NCBI GenBank assembly: GCA_016709665.1
Contig: JADJMI010000026.1
Location: 186,001-250,000 of the forward strand
Source: Betaproteobacteria bacterium
GTDB lineage: Bacteria > Pseudomonadota > Gammaproteobacteria > Burkholderiales > Usitatibacteraceae
DNA length: 64,000 bases
Direction: 5' to 3'
The notes beneath the pieces were generated by a model. It made no database searches, had not been told where the DNA came from, and saw only the letters and a list, made by a program, of their open reading frames with translations. The position numbers and the translations under genes are program-made. Positions 25,910 to 35,070 of the stretch are shown one piece after another (the first letter of the stretch is position 1; every line of letters begins with the position of its first letter).

Positions 25910-28684
25910 CTACTTGAACGCGTACTTCAGGTTCAGGTAGTAGGTGCGACCGTGCGAGTCCGTGTAGCGCGGGTCGTAGCCCACCTGGAACGTCTGGCCC
26001 TGGTCCGAGGCGGGCGGGTCGCGGTCGAGCACGTTGCGGATGCCCGCCACGATCCCGAAGCCTTTCCAGCCGTCCCACGCGCCTTGCAGGTCGTACGTCT
26101 CGTAGCTGCCGACCCGCCGCGTGCCGCTGTTGTCGGTGTAGCCCAGCACGAAGTTCTGGCCCAGCGTGGCGCCCCAGGCGCCGCTGCGCCAGTTGATCGT
26201 CGCGTAATGCCGCCAGCGCGTGACGGCGCCGTTGTCGGACGTGAACAGGCCGTCGTTGTCGAGGTAGGGGCCGTCCGCCTGCTGCTGGTAGCGGTACTGC
26301 GTGATGTAGGTGCCTTCGCCCTTCACCGTGAGCTGGCCGGCGCCCGTCGGGAAGCGCATCGAGCCCGAGAGGTCGAAACCGCTCAGGTTGAACTTGCCGA
26401 GGTTCTGCTGTCCCTGGACCACGAAGTTGATCGAGCAGGGCACGGTCGAGGGCGTGGGCGATCCCGCGAGGTCGCCGACGCAGGTGCCATCGGCATTGCG
26501 CGCGTTGCGCACGAAGCGGCCACCGGCGGTGAGCGGATCGGCGGCGCCGTAGACGTCGAACACCGTGGTGTCGCCCAACGCGCCGATGGAATTGCGCCGC
26601 TGGATCGACCAGAAATCCACGCCGACGGAAGCGACGTTCGACGGCTCCACGACGAGGCCCAGCGTCCACTGCCGCGATTTCTCCGGAGTGAGCGCGGGGT
26701 TGCCGCCCAGCTGGTTCTGGAACTGGGCGTCGCACTCGAGCCCGGCGTTCACGAATCCGCCGATCGGCGTGGAATTCGGGCAGCGGATCGGGTCGTTGTG
26801 CGTGGACGCCGTGTTCGACAGGAAGTTCGGCAGGAACAGGTCGGAGAGCGTCGGGGCGCGGAATCCGGTGCTGTAGGACGAGCGGACGAGAACTTCCTTC
26901 GCCGGCGTCCAGCGCAGCGCGACCTTCGGGTTGGTGGTGTTGCCGAAATCCGAATACTTGTCGTGTCGAACGGCGAACTGGGCCTCGAGGTTCCTCAGGA
27001 TAGGAACGTTCAGTTCCGCGAAAACGGCCGTTACCGAGCGGTCGGCTCTGGTCGCCGGCAGCGCGCCGCCACCGCCCAGGATGTCCCCGGAAAAGAGGAC
27101 GGCCTGCGGCTGGTCGTCGAGCTCCTCCTCGCGGCGCTCGAAGCCGAGCGCGAGGGCCACCGGGCCGGCCTTCGTCTCGAGGAGTTCGCGCGACAGGCGT
27201 CCGTCGAAGGTCGTCACCGTGGCCTCGGAACGGCGAACGGTCTCCTGGATCTTGGCACCATCCACGAGCGCCTGGCCCGTCGCGTCGAGCGGCCGGCCGG
27301 AAAACACGTCGACGTTCCCGGTGAGGATCGCCTGCCGAAGCAGCGACTCGCGTACCCAGCCGTCGATGTAGTTGTCGGTGGCCTTGGAGCGGCTCTGGCT
27401 GTAGGCGGTGTTGTAGTCCCAGCCGAAGGCGAGGCCCTGCAATCCGGCGACCAGGCGGTCCTCCTCCGATTCCGCGCGGTTGGTGCGCAGTCCGCCGACT
27501 TTCAGGCGCCAGGCGATCGGAAGGTCGCCCGTCGGCCGGATCACTTCCCCGGTCGGCGTCGTGAACTCCGTGGGGTAGTAGCGTCCGCCGGCCGGGTAGA
27601 GGACCGGGCCGGTGCCGTTGAAGTCGTTGACCGGCGATTCCGACGATCCGAAGGTGACTTCGTTCTCGCTCCGGTGGTACTCGAGGAAGGCCTGGTGGTC
27701 GTTCGAGATCTGGAAGGCGGCGCGGCCGAAGAACCCCTTGCGCTCGGACGGCGGGTAGATGTCGAGCGCCGCGGTGAAGTCCTGCCGGCAGAAGGGCTGC
27801 GTCGCGCTCGGTTCGCCCGTGGCCGCGACGATGCGGTACGACCCCTGCGAGGGCAGGCAGCCGTCCCTCGCCGTCACGTTGTACTGGTTGCCGCCGAAGA
27901 CGAAGTTCGCCGGCGCGGTGTTTCCCGAGGTCTGCGAGAAACCGAGGTCCGGACGAATGCCGGTGCCGGCGAAGCTCGGTCGCTGGTCGGCCTTGAGCGG
28001 GGTGTCCTTCTGGTAATCGACGGAAGCAAGGATGTTGAAGCGGTTCTTGTTGATGTCGCCGAAGCCGAGGGTGCCCGAGTACTTGCGGCTGTTGCCGCCG
28101 CCCTGGTCGGTCATCGTGCCGTAGGCCGAGACCTCGGCGCCGGTGAAGTCCTTGCGCAGGATGAAGTTGATCACGCCGCCGATGGCGTCCGTGCCGTAGA
28201 TGGCCGAGGCGCCGTCCTTCAGCACTTCGACGCGCTCGATGGCCGCCAGGGGGATCTGGTTCAGGTTGACCGTGCCGCCGCCCGAGGCGTTGAACGCGTA
28301 GTTCGACAGGCGCCGGCCGTTCAAAAGGATGAGGGTGTTGGTGCTGCCCAGGCCGCGAAGCGACGCCGCCGACAGCCCGGGCGTCGCGGAATCGCCGACG
28401 GCCTGCGCGACGCTGTATCCGCCGGCGTTCGAGGCGGAGATCTTGTCGAGGAGCTCGGCGGCGGTGGTCACGCCGGACCTCGAGATCTCGTCGCGGGTGA
28501 TCACGGTGACGGGCAGGGCGCCTTCGCCCTCGATCCGCTTGATGTTCGAGCCCGTGACTTCGATCTTGTCGATCTTCTGGGCGGGCGCCTGGGCGAGGGC
28601 GACCCCGGACGAGGCGAAGACGGATGCTACGGCGAGGGCCGCCAGCGTGCGGTGGTGGCCGGATGAGCGAAAAGCGACGGTCAT
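25910..28684 (-). CDS. TonB-dependent outer-membrane receptor 3 (paralogue of copy 1)
   Basis: 924 residues, the same length as the receptor at 17782-20556. The signal peptide is different (MTVAFRSSGHHRTLAALAVA...SSGVALA), but from the plug onwards (QAPAQKIDKIEVTGSNIKR) the two are nearly the same, and the plug DNA is almost base-for-base identical over long stretches. It has SLRGLGSTNTLILLNGRR, RVEVLKDGASAIYGTDAIGGVINF, and the end RTYYLNLKYAFK. The two-component genes begin 36 bases downstream. Differences between copies concentrate in the barrel loops, suggesting duplication followed by change of ligand or phage-exposed parts. Substrate unknown. Confidence 0.9.
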   Translation of the reverse strand: MTVAFRSSGHHRTLAALAVASVFASSGVALAQAPAQKIDKIEVTGSNIKRIEGEGALPVTVITRDEISRSGVTTAAELLDKISASNAGGYSVAQAVGDSATPGLSAASLRGLGSTNTLILLNGRRLSNYAFNASGGGTVNLNQIPLAAIERVEVLKDGASAIYGTDAIGGVINFILRKDFTGAEVSAYGTMTDQGGGNSRKYSGTLGFGDINKNRFNILASVDYQKDTPLKADQRPSFAGTGIRPDLGFSQTSGNTAPANFVFGGNQYNVTARDGCLPSQGSYRIVAATGEPSATQPFCRQDFTAALDIYPPSERKGFFGRAAFQISNDHQAFLEYHRSENEVTFGSSESPVNDFNGTGPVLYPAGGRYYPTEFTTPTGEVIRPTGDLPIAWRLKVGGLRTNRAESEEDRLVAGLQGLAFGWDYNTAYSQSRSKATDNYIDGWVRESLLRQAILTGNVDVFSGRPLDATGQALVDGAKIQETVRRSEATVTTFDGRLSRELLETKAGPVALALGFERREEELDDQPQAVLFSGDILGGGGALPATRADRSVTAVFAELNVPILRNLEAQFAVRHDKYSDFGNTTNPKVALRWTPAKEVLVRSSYSTGFRAPTLSDLFLPNFLSNTASTHNDPIRCPNSTPIGGFVNAGLECDAQFQNQLGGNPALTPEKSRQWTLGLVVEPSNVASVGVDFWSIQRRNSIGALGDTTVFDVYGAADPLTAGGRFVRNARNADGTCVGDLAGSPTPSTVPCSINFVVQGQQNLGKFNLSGFDLSGSMRFPTGAGQLTVKGEGTYITQYRYQQQADGPYLDNDGLFTSDNGAVTRWRHYATINWRSGAWGATLGQNFVLGYTDNSGTRRVGSYETYDLQGAWDGWKGFGIVAGIRNVLDRDPPASDQGQTFQVGYDPRYTDSHGRTYYLNLKYAFK

Positions 28685-28908
28685 GGACTCGATTCCCCCT
28701 GATGGTTCGGACTAGTGGACGCAATCGACGGATACCCGCCGGTTGAATCGGGCCGATGCTACGCAAGCAGGTGGATCGTTCTGTAGCCCTTTGTCGCGGA
28801 TTGTTGTGAGGCTTCACGGGATGTTTCCGGGAGCCGCGCAAGCCGTCGCCGGACCTTCCCGCGGGAGGCCGGGCCAAGACGGGCGTATCGGGCAGACGGC
28901 GGAACTGC

Positions 28909-28914
28909 TATAAT
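28909..28914 (+). promoter_or_regulatory. -10 element of the rimP-nusA-infB operon
   Basis: A perfect TATAAT in a GC-rich region, about 50 bases before the chosen rimP start. No good -35 is seen at 16-18 bases. A start near 28921 would give a short leader containing the hairpin at 28936-28953. Confidence 0.65.
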
Positions 28915-28935
28915 TTCGCGGTTTAAAGGATCGAG

Positions 28936-28957
28936 ATGGGCGGCAGCGCCCATTTTT
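28936..28957 (+). promoter_or_regulatory. rimP leader hairpin with U-run
   Basis: ATGGGCG (28936-28942) pairs with CGCCCAT (28947-28953) over a GCAG loop and is followed by TTTTT. A short GC stem plus U-run directly before rimP is a recurring proteobacterial feature (the rimP leader RNA motif); this one fits in position and shape. It could act as an attenuator or set translation of rimP. An upstream AAGGA (28926-28930) is unusually far from the GTG unless the hairpin folds. Confidence 0.6.
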
Positions 28958-28962
28958 CATTT

Positions 28963-29400
28963 GTGAAGCCGATAACGGATCTCGAAGGCTGGCTTTCCGA
29001 GCTCCTGGGCGCCCTGGGCTACGAACTCGTGGACCTGGAGACCTCCCGAGGGGGCCTCGTGCGCGTGTTCATCGACAAGCCGGACGGCATCGATGTCGAG
29101 GACTGCGCGCGGGTGTCCAACCACCTGTCGCGGGCGTTCGCCGTCGAGGAGGTGGCTTACGAAAGGCTGGAAGTGTCCTCGCCGGGGCTTGATCGCCCGG
29201 TGAAGCGCCTGGAGGATTTCACGCGCTTCTCGGGGCGCGACGTGACCGTGAAGCTCAAGTTGCCGAAGGAAGGCCGCCGGCGTCTCGAAGGGCGGCTTGC
29301 CGGCGTCGAAGGCGGCGAGGTCCAGATCGATGTGGAAGGCAAGCGCTGGTCGGTCGCGATGACGCAAATCGACCGGGCCCGGCTGGTGCCGGACGTTTGA
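28963..29400 (+). CDS. rimP: Ribosome maturation factor RimP
   Basis: 145 residues from GTG 28963. RimP assists 30S subunit maturation. Recognisable parts: ALGYELVDLETSRGGLVRVFIDKP, DGIDVEDCARVSNHLSRAF, and EVSSPGLDRPVKRLEDFTRFSGRDV, the family signature. The GTG start gives 16 residues before ALGYELV, as in E. coli RimP; the in-frame ATG at 28936 would add nine residues encoded by the leader hairpin and is rejected. First gene of the rimP-nusA-infB-rbfA-truB block, stopping 17 bases before nusA. Confidence 0.92.
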   Translation: MKPITDLEGWLSELLGALGYELVDLETSRGGLVRVFIDKPDGIDVEDCARVSNHLSRAFAVEEVAYERLEVSSPGLDRPVKRLEDFTRFSGRDVTVKLKLPKEGRRRLEGRLAGVEGGEVQIDVEGKRWSVAMTQIDRARLVPDV

Positions 29401-29417
29401 AGCGAGAGGGGCTGGAG

Positions 29418-30905
29418 ATGACGAAGGAAATCCTGCTGCTGGTCGATGCGCTTTCGCGCGAGAAGAACGTGCCCCGGGACATCGTGTTCCTGGCGCTCGA
29501 GATGGCGCTCGCCTCGGCCACGAAGAAGCGATTCAAGGACGAGGTCGACGTGCGCGTCGAGATCGACCGCGAATCGGGCGAGTACCGCGCCTTCCGCCGC
29601 TGGACGGTCGTGCCCGACGAGGATCACGAGGAGCCCGCCCACCAGGTGGCCATCACGGACGCCCTCGAGGAGAACGCCGAGGCCAAGCTGGGCGACGTGT
29701 TCGAGGAACCGCTCGAGCCCGAGACCTTCGGCCGGATCGGCGCCCAGGCCGCGAAGCAGGTCATCCTGCAGAAGATCCGCGACGCCGAGCGCGAGCAGAT
29801 CCTCAACGACTTCCTCGAGCGCGGCGAATCGCTCGTGACGGGCACCGTGAAGCGCGCCGAGCGCGGCAACCTCATCGTCGAGTCCGGCCGCGTCGAGGCG
29901 CTGCTGCCGCGCGACCACCTCATCGCCAAGGAGAACCTGCGCGTGGGGGACCGCGTGCGGGCCTACATCGAGCGCATCGACCGTGCCGCCCGGGGCCCGC
30001 AGCTCATCCTCTCGCGCATCGCGCCGGATTTCCTCGTGAAGCTCTTCGAGCTCGAGGTTCCCGAGATCGAGGAAGGGCTCCTCGAGATCAAGGCGGCCGC
30101 CCGCGACCCGGGCCTTCGCGCCAAGATCGCCGTCAAGTCGAACGACCCGCGCATCGACCCGGTGGGAACCTGCGTCGGCATGCGCGGCTCGCGCGTGCAG
30201 GCGGTGACGCAGGAACTCGCCGGCGAGCGCGTCGACATCATCCTGTGGTCGGCCGATCCCGCCCAGTTCGTGATCAACGCCCTGGCGCCGGCGGAGGTGA
30301 GTTCCATCGTCGTCGACGAGGAGAAGCACGCCATGGACGTGGTGGTCGAGGAAGACCAGCAGGCCATCGCGATCGGCAAGCTCGGCCAGAACGTGAAGCT
30401 CGCCTCGCAGCTCACCGGCTGGGAATTGAACATCATGACCGTCGCGCAGCGCGAGGAGAAAGCCGGCGCGGAAAGCAGCACGCTGCGCGCGCTCTTCATG
30501 GAGAAGCTCGACGTCGACGAGGAGGTCGCGGACATCCTCGTTCAGGAGGGCTTCACCTCGCTCGACGAGGTCGCCTACGTGCCGATCAACGAGATGCTCG
30601 AGATCGAGGCGTTCGACGAGGAGACGGTGAACGAATTGCGCCGCCGCGCCCGCAACGCGCTGCTCACGGAAGAGCTGAAGCGGGAAGAGACGGTCGAGGA
30701 TGCCGCGGGCAGCCTCGAGAGCATGGAGGGGATGGACGCGCAGACCGCGCGGCTGCTCGCCTCGAAGGGCATCACCACGATGGACGCGCTCGCGGACCTC
30801 GCCACGGAGGAGCTCACCGAGCTCACCGGCATGGAAACCGAGCGCGCCAGCCAGCTGATCATGACGGCGCGCGCGCCGTGGTTCAAGGAGACGGCGCAGG
30901 CCTAG
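29418..30905 (+). CDS. nusA: Transcription termination/antitermination factor NusA
   Basis: 495 residues, the same as E. coli NusA. The start MTKEILLLVDALSREKNVPRD is preceded by GGAG; an upstream in-frame ATG-equivalent is not needed. Domains in order: N-terminal polymerase-binding domain (1-130), S1 domain (GTVKRAERGNLIVESGRVEALLP), two KH domains (ARDPGLRAKIAVKSNDPRIDPVGTCVGMRGSRV; QQAIAIGKLGQNVKLASQLTGW), and two C-terminal acidic repeats (ILVQEGFTSLDEVAYVP; LLASKGITTMDALADLA). It modulates pausing, termination and antitermination. Confidence 0.97.
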   Translation: MTKEILLLVDALSREKNVPRDIVFLALEMALASATKKRFKDEVDVRVEIDRESGEYRAFRRWTVVPDEDHEEPAHQVAITDALEENAEAKLGDVFEEPLEPETFGRIGAQAAKQVILQKIRDAEREQILNDFLERGESLVTGTVKRAERGNLIVESGRVEALLPRDHLIAKENLRVGDRVRAYIERIDRAARGPQLILSRIAPDFLVKLFELEVPEIEEGLLEIKAAARDPGLRAKIAVKSNDPRIDPVGTCVGMRGSRVQAVTQELAGERVDIILWSADPAQFVINALAPAEVSSIVVDEEKHAMDVVVEEDQQAIAIGKLGQNVKLASQLTGWELNIMTVAQREEKAGAESSTLRALFMEKLDVDEEVADILVQEGFTSLDEVAYVPINEMLEIEAFDEETVNELRRRARNALLTEELKREETVEDAAGSLESMEGMDAQTARLLASKGITTMDALADLATEELTELTGMETERASQLIMTARAPWFKETAQA

Positions 30906-30934
30906 AGGCGCGCCGCCCCGGGAGAGCGATACCT

Positions 30935-33640
30935 ATGGCCAAGTCCAACGTCGCCCAGTTCGCCGAGGAGCTCAAGCTCACGGTGCCGCGGCTCATCGAA
31001 CAGTTGCAGGCCGCCGGCGTGAACAAGATGACCGCGGAAGACGCGATCACCGAGCAGGACAAGACGCGCCTGCTCGACTACCTGCGCGAGGTCCACGGCA
31101 ACAAGGACGAGAAGAAGAAGATCACGCTCACGCGCAAGCAGACGACGGAGATCAAGCGCGCCGACGCCACCGGCAAGGCCCGCACCATCCAGGTCGAGGT
31201 GCGAAAGAAGCGCACCTTCGTGAAGGTCGACAAGCCCGACGCCGCCGTGCCGGTGGAGCCGGAGAAGCCCGTCGTCGCCTCCGCGCCGGTCATCGATCCG
31301 GAAGAGGTCCGCAAGCGCGAGGAGGAAGCCCGCCGGCAGGCCGAGCTCGCCGCCCGCCAGGCCGCCGACGCGCAGGCCCGCACCAAGAAGGCCGCCGTCG
31401 CCAAGGCGAAGAAGGACGAAGCCGACGCCGCCACGGCCTCCGCGGCGGCCGAAGCCGCGCCGGCGCCTGCGGCGGAAGCCGCGCCCGCCGAGGGCGACAC
31501 GCCGAAGAAAAAGCGCGTGATGCGCAAGAAGGACGAGGAGCCCGCGACCGAGGCCGAGGCTCCGGTGCTCGTGGAAGTCAAGTCCGAGGAGCCGGTTCAG
31601 GCCGCCGCGACAGACAAGCCGGCCGAAGGCGCGAAGCCCGCGGCCGAGGGAACGCTGCATCGCCCGGCCGCGAAGCCGGACGACAAGGACAAGAAGGCCG
31701 TGCGCAAGCCCGCGAAGCCCGCTTCGTCCTGGGCGGACGAGATGGCGCGTCGCCGGGCCATCAAGACCCGTGGCGACTCGGGTGGGGGCCGCGGCGGCAG
31801 CTGGCGGGCCGGCGCCCGCGGATCGCGCCACCGCGACGACGATTCGGCCACCGGCTTCAGTGCCCCGGCCGAGCCCAAAGTGATCGAGGTGCTGGTCCCC
31901 GAGACCATCACCGTGGGCGATCTCGCCCACAAGATGGCGGTCAAGGCCGCCGAGGTGATCAAGACGATGATGAAGATGGGAACGATGGTGACCATCAACC
32001 AGGTGATCGACCAGGAGACGGCGATGATCGTGGTCTCCGAAATGGGCCACGTGGGCAAGCCCGCCCCGCTCGACGATCCCGAGTCCTTCCTCGCCACGGC
32101 GGCCGAAGGCGAGACCGAACTCGTGCGCGAGACGCGCCCGCCGGTCGTGACGGTGATGGGCCACGTCGACCACGGCAAGACCTCGCTCCTCGACAGCATC
32201 CGCAAGGCGCGGGTGGCGGTCGGCGAGGCCGGCGGCATCACGCAGCACATCGGGGCCTACCACGTGAAGACCACGCGTGGCGTCATCACGTTCCTCGACA
32301 CGCCGGGCCACGAGGCCTTCACGGCCATGCGCGCGCGCGGCAGCCAGATCACCGACCTCGTGGTACTGGTCGTGGCGGCCGACGACGGCGTCATGCCCCA
32401 GACCATCGAGGCCATCAACCACGCGAAGGCGGCGAAGGTGCCGGTCGTGGTGGCCGTGAACAAGATCGACAAGCCCGAGGCCAACTCGCAGCGCGTGAAG
32501 CAGGAACTCCTCGCGCAGGGCGTCGTGCCGGAGGAGTTCGGCGGCGAAACCCAGTTCATCGAGGTCTCGGCCAAGACCGGCCAGGGCATCGACCAGCTGC
32601 TCGAGGCGATCCAGCTGCAGTCGGAGGTGCTGGAGCTTCGCGCGGTCGTGAACGGCCCGGCCCGCGGCATGGTGATCGAGGCTCGCCTGGACAAGGGCCG
32701 CGGCCCGGTCGCGACGCTGCTGGTGCGCTCGGGCACGCTCAGGAAGGGCGACAACGTCCTCGCCGGCGCGGTGTTCGGCCGCGTGCGCGCGATGACGGAC
32801 GAGGACGGCAAGCCCCTGAACGAGGCGGGCCCGTCCATCCCCGTGGAAATCCAGGGCCTGCAGGAAGTCCCGCGAGCCGGTGACGAAATGATCGTCCTCA
32901 ACGACGAGCGCAAGGCGCGCGAGATCGCGCTCTTCCGCCAGGGCAAGTTCCGCGACGTGAAGCTCGCCAAGCAGCAGGCCGCCAAGCTCGAGAACGCCTT
33001 CGACCAGATGGCCGATGCGGCGGTGAAGAGCTTCGCGCTCATCATCAAGGCGGACGTGCAGGGCTCCTACGAGGGCCTCTCGCACGCGCTCGCCAAGCTC
33101 TCGACCGACGAGGTGCGGATCAACATCATCCACACGGGCGTCGGCGGCATCACCGAATCGGACGTGAACCTCGCGCTCGCCTCCAAGGCGGTCATCATCG
33201 GGTTCAACAGCCGCGCCGACGGCGCCGCGCGCAAGCTCGCGGAGCATTCGGGCGTCGATATCCGCTACTACAACGTCATCTATGAAGCCGTCGACGAGAT
33301 CAAGGCGTCCCTCACCGGCATGCTCGCTCCCGAGCGCCGCGAGTCGATCCTGGGCACCGTGGAGATCCGCAATGTCTTCAAGATCTCCAAGGTCGGCACC
33401 GTCGCCGGTTGCATGGTGACCGACGGCCTGGTGAAGCGCGGTTCGTCCATCCGCCTGCTGCGCGGCGGCGTCGTGGTGCACACCGGCGAGCTCGATTCGC
33501 TCAAGCGCTTCAAGGACGACGTGAAGGAAGTGAAGCAGGGCTTCGAGTGCGGCCTTTCGCTCAAGGGATTCAACGACCTGCAGGTCGGCGACGTGGTCGA
33601 GGCCTTCGAGATCGTCGAGGTCGCCCGGACCCTCGCCTAG
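30935..33640 (+). CDS. infB: Translation initiation factor IF-2
   Basis: 901 residues. The N-terminus MAKSNVAQFAEELKLTVPRLIEQLQAAGV is the IF2_N domain, followed by a long Ala/Glu/Lys-rich linker, a second IF2_N-like domain (ITVGDLAHKMAVKAAEVIKTMMKMG), and the GTPase domain with VTVMGHVDHGKTSLLD, DTPGHEAF and NKIDKP. Domain II and the C-terminal IF2 domains complete the factor that brings initiator tRNA to the 30S subunit. GGAGAG at 30921-30926 supports ATG 30935. Thirty bases after nusA. Confidence 0.97.
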   Translation: MAKSNVAQFAEELKLTVPRLIEQLQAAGVNKMTAEDAITEQDKTRLLDYLREVHGNKDEKKKITLTRKQTTEIKRADATGKARTIQVEVRKKRTFVKVDKPDAAVPVEPEKPVVASAPVIDPEEVRKREEEARRQAELAARQAADAQARTKKAAVAKAKKDEADAATASAAAEAAPAPAAEAAPAEGDTPKKKRVMRKKDEEPATEAEAPVLVEVKSEEPVQAAATDKPAEGAKPAAEGTLHRPAAKPDDKDKKAVRKPAKPASSWADEMARRRAIKTRGDSGGGRGGSWRAGARGSRHRDDDSATGFSAPAEPKVIEVLVPETITVGDLAHKMAVKAAEVIKTMMKMGTMVTINQVIDQETAMIVVSEMGHVGKPAPLDDPESFLATAAEGETELVRETRPPVVTVMGHVDHGKTSLLDSIRKARVAVGEAGGITQHIGAYHVKTTRGVITFLDTPGHEAFTAMRARGSQITDLVVLVVAADDGVMPQTIEAINHAKAAKVPVVVAVNKIDKPEANSQRVKQELLAQGVVPEEFGGETQFIEVSAKTGQGIDQLLEAIQLQSEVLELRAVVNGPARGMVIEARLDKGRGPVATLLVRSGTLRKGDNVLAGAVFGRVRAMTDEDGKPLNEAGPSIPVEIQGLQEVPRAGDEMIVLNDERKAREIALFRQGKFRDVKLAKQQAAKLENAFDQMADAAVKSFALIIKADVQGSYEGLSHALAKLSTDEVRINIIHTGVGGITESDVNLALASKAVIIGFNSRADGAARKLAEHSGVDIRYYNVIYEAVDEIKASLTGMLAPERRESILGTVEIRNVFKISKVGTVAGCMVTDGLVKRGSSIRLLRGGVVVHTGELDSLKRFKDDVKEVKQGFECGLSLKGFNDLQVGDVVEAFEIVEVARTLA

Positions 33641-33665
33641 GGCCCCCGCCGGGTACCGGGTCACG

Positions 33666-34061
33666 ATGAGCACCGCGCGCCTCGCCCGCATCGCCGACCA
33701 GATCCAGCGCGAACTGGCGGAGCTGGTGCGCCTTGAAATGCGCGACCCGCGCGTGAAGCTGGTCACCCTCACCGGGGTGGAACTCTCTCGCGACCAGTCC
33801 CACGCCAAGGTCTTCTTCACCACGCTCGGGCCGGCGGAGGACGCGCCAGCCTGCGGCGAGGGGCTTTCCCGTGCGGCGGGGTTCCTGCGGGCGGGGCTCG
33901 CCCATCGGCTGTCCACCCGAACCGTGCCCGAACTGCATTTCGAATACGACGACTCGATCGAACGGGGCGTGAAGCTCTCCCGCCTGATTGACGAGGCCGT
34001 TTCCCCGCCCCCGCCCCAGCCGCCGCCTCCCGCGCCGCGCCGCAAGCGCACCGCAGGCTGA
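33666..34061 (+). CDS. rbfA: Ribosome-binding factor A
   Basis: 131 residues. A small KH-like protein needed for late 30S maturation and 16S 5' end processing. RLARIADQIQRELAELVRLEMRDPRVKLVTLTGVELSRD is the family N-terminal signature; VPELHFEYDDSIERGVKLSRLID is the conserved C-terminal one. A Pro-rich, basic tail (PPPPQPPPPAPRRKR) follows. Lies between infB and truB as usual. Confidence 0.95.
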   Translation: MSTARLARIADQIQRELAELVRLEMRDPRVKLVTLTGVELSRDQSHAKVFFTTLGPAEDAPACGEGLSRAAGFLRAGLAHRLSTRTVPELHFEYDDSIERGVKLSRLIDEAVSPPPPQPPPPAPRRKRTAG

Positions 34062-34072
34062 GGGCAGGCACC

Positions 34073-34963
34073 GTGCCCGCCGTTTCGGACGGGGTGCTGC
34101 TCGTCGACAAGCCGCCCGGGGTCACCTCGACCCGGGTGCTCGGCGCGGCCAAGCGTGCTCTCGGGCTGCGCAAGGCCGGGCACACCGGCACCCTCGATCC
34201 CTTCGCGACCGGCCTCCTGCCGCTCGTCTTCGGCGAGGCGACCAAGTTTTCCCGCTTCCTCCTGGATGCCGACAAGACCTATCGGGCGCAGTTGCGGCTG
34301 GGTTTCACCAGCACGACAGGCGATACCGAGGGTGATGTGACGGCATTTGCGGGGTTTTCGCCGGCGATGGAGGCAGTTTCGCCGGTTTTGGAAGGGGTTT
34401 TGGGGCCGCTGGACCAGGTGCCGCCCATGCACTCGGCGTTGCGCGTGGATGGGCAGCGCTTGTACGACCTCGCTCGCCAAGGTATGGAAGTACCCCGGGA
34501 GGCTCGCCGCGTCCACATCTACGAGCTTGAAATGCTGTCGTTCTCCGCCGAATTTCTTGAAATTTCGGTGAAATGCTCGAAAGGCACCTACGTTCGCACG
34601 CTTGCCGAGGAGATCGGCCGCCGCCTGGGCTGCGGCGCTTATCTCACCGCGCTACGGCGTACGGCGATCGGGCGATTTCGCGTCGAGGAGGCCCTGACGC
34701 CGGAAGCGCTCGCGGCGATGGGCGAACTCGCTGCGCGCGAACGCCTCCTGGCGCCGGAGGCGCTCGTCGAATCCCTGCCCGTCCTCGACCTGGCCGAAGA
34801 GGCCGCCCGGGCTCTTTGCAACGGCCGGGAATGGCCCGTGGACCCCGCGGGTGGAGAAGGCGAATTCGGGGTCTTCGGTCCCGGGCATCGCTTCCTGGGT
34901 GTGGGCCGGGTGAAGGCGGGAAGGCTTTCGGCAGCGCGGCTCCTGCACACCGGGCACGGATAG
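34073..34963 (+). CDS. truB: tRNA pseudouridine-55 synthase TruB
   Basis: 296 residues from GTG 34073 (PAVSDGVLLVDKPPGVTS). It makes pseudouridine 55 in the T loop of tRNAs. The catalytic Asp is in HTGTLDPFATGLLPLVFGEATKF; KTYRAQLRLGFTSTTGD and the later SVKCSKGTYVRTLAEEIG follow family order. The PUA-like C-terminus is present. A patch around 34320-34590 is less GC-rich than the surroundings (TTTGCGGGGTTTTCG-like codons), the only such stretch in this block. Confidence 0.95.
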   Translation: MPAVSDGVLLVDKPPGVTSTRVLGAAKRALGLRKAGHTGTLDPFATGLLPLVFGEATKFSRFLLDADKTYRAQLRLGFTSTTGDTEGDVTAFAGFSPAMEAVSPVLEGVLGPLDQVPPMHSALRVDGQRLYDLARQGMEVPREARRVHIYELEMLSFSAEFLEISVKCSKGTYVRTLAEEIGRRLGCGAYLTALRRTAIGRFRVEEALTPEALAAMGELAARERLLAPEALVESLPVLDLAEEAARALCNGREWPVDPAGGEGEFGVFGPGHRFLGVGRVKAGRLSAARLLHTGHG

Positions 34964-34977
34964 GCCCCTGATTCAGC

Positions 34978-35007
34978 TTGAGTTTGGCCCCCGAAACTTG
35001 CTAAAAT
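34978..35007 (+). promoter_or_regulatory. rpsO promoter
   Basis: -35 TTGAGT (34978-34983) and -10 TAAAAT (35002-35007) separated by 18 bases, directly after truB and about 64 bases before rpsO. Gives rpsO-pnp its own sigma-70 start, as in E. coli. Confidence 0.7.
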
Positions 35008-35070
35008 CCGCCTTTCACCGAATCAACAGTCTATTGAGGGGCCGGCTAGCGGCCCGGGAGAGAAGAGAGC

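Noticed and set aside
25146..28877. 1,243-codon frame joining the response regulator to sequence upstream
   Set aside because: Only the last 242 codons are real (RstA-like). The upstream part runs out of frame through receptor 3 and has no recognisable domain.
28936..28962. ATG 28936 as rimP start
   Set aside because: It lies within the leader hairpin and adds nine residues not expected in RimP; GTG 28963 gives the family's usual N-terminal length. AAGGA upstream keeps a small doubt.
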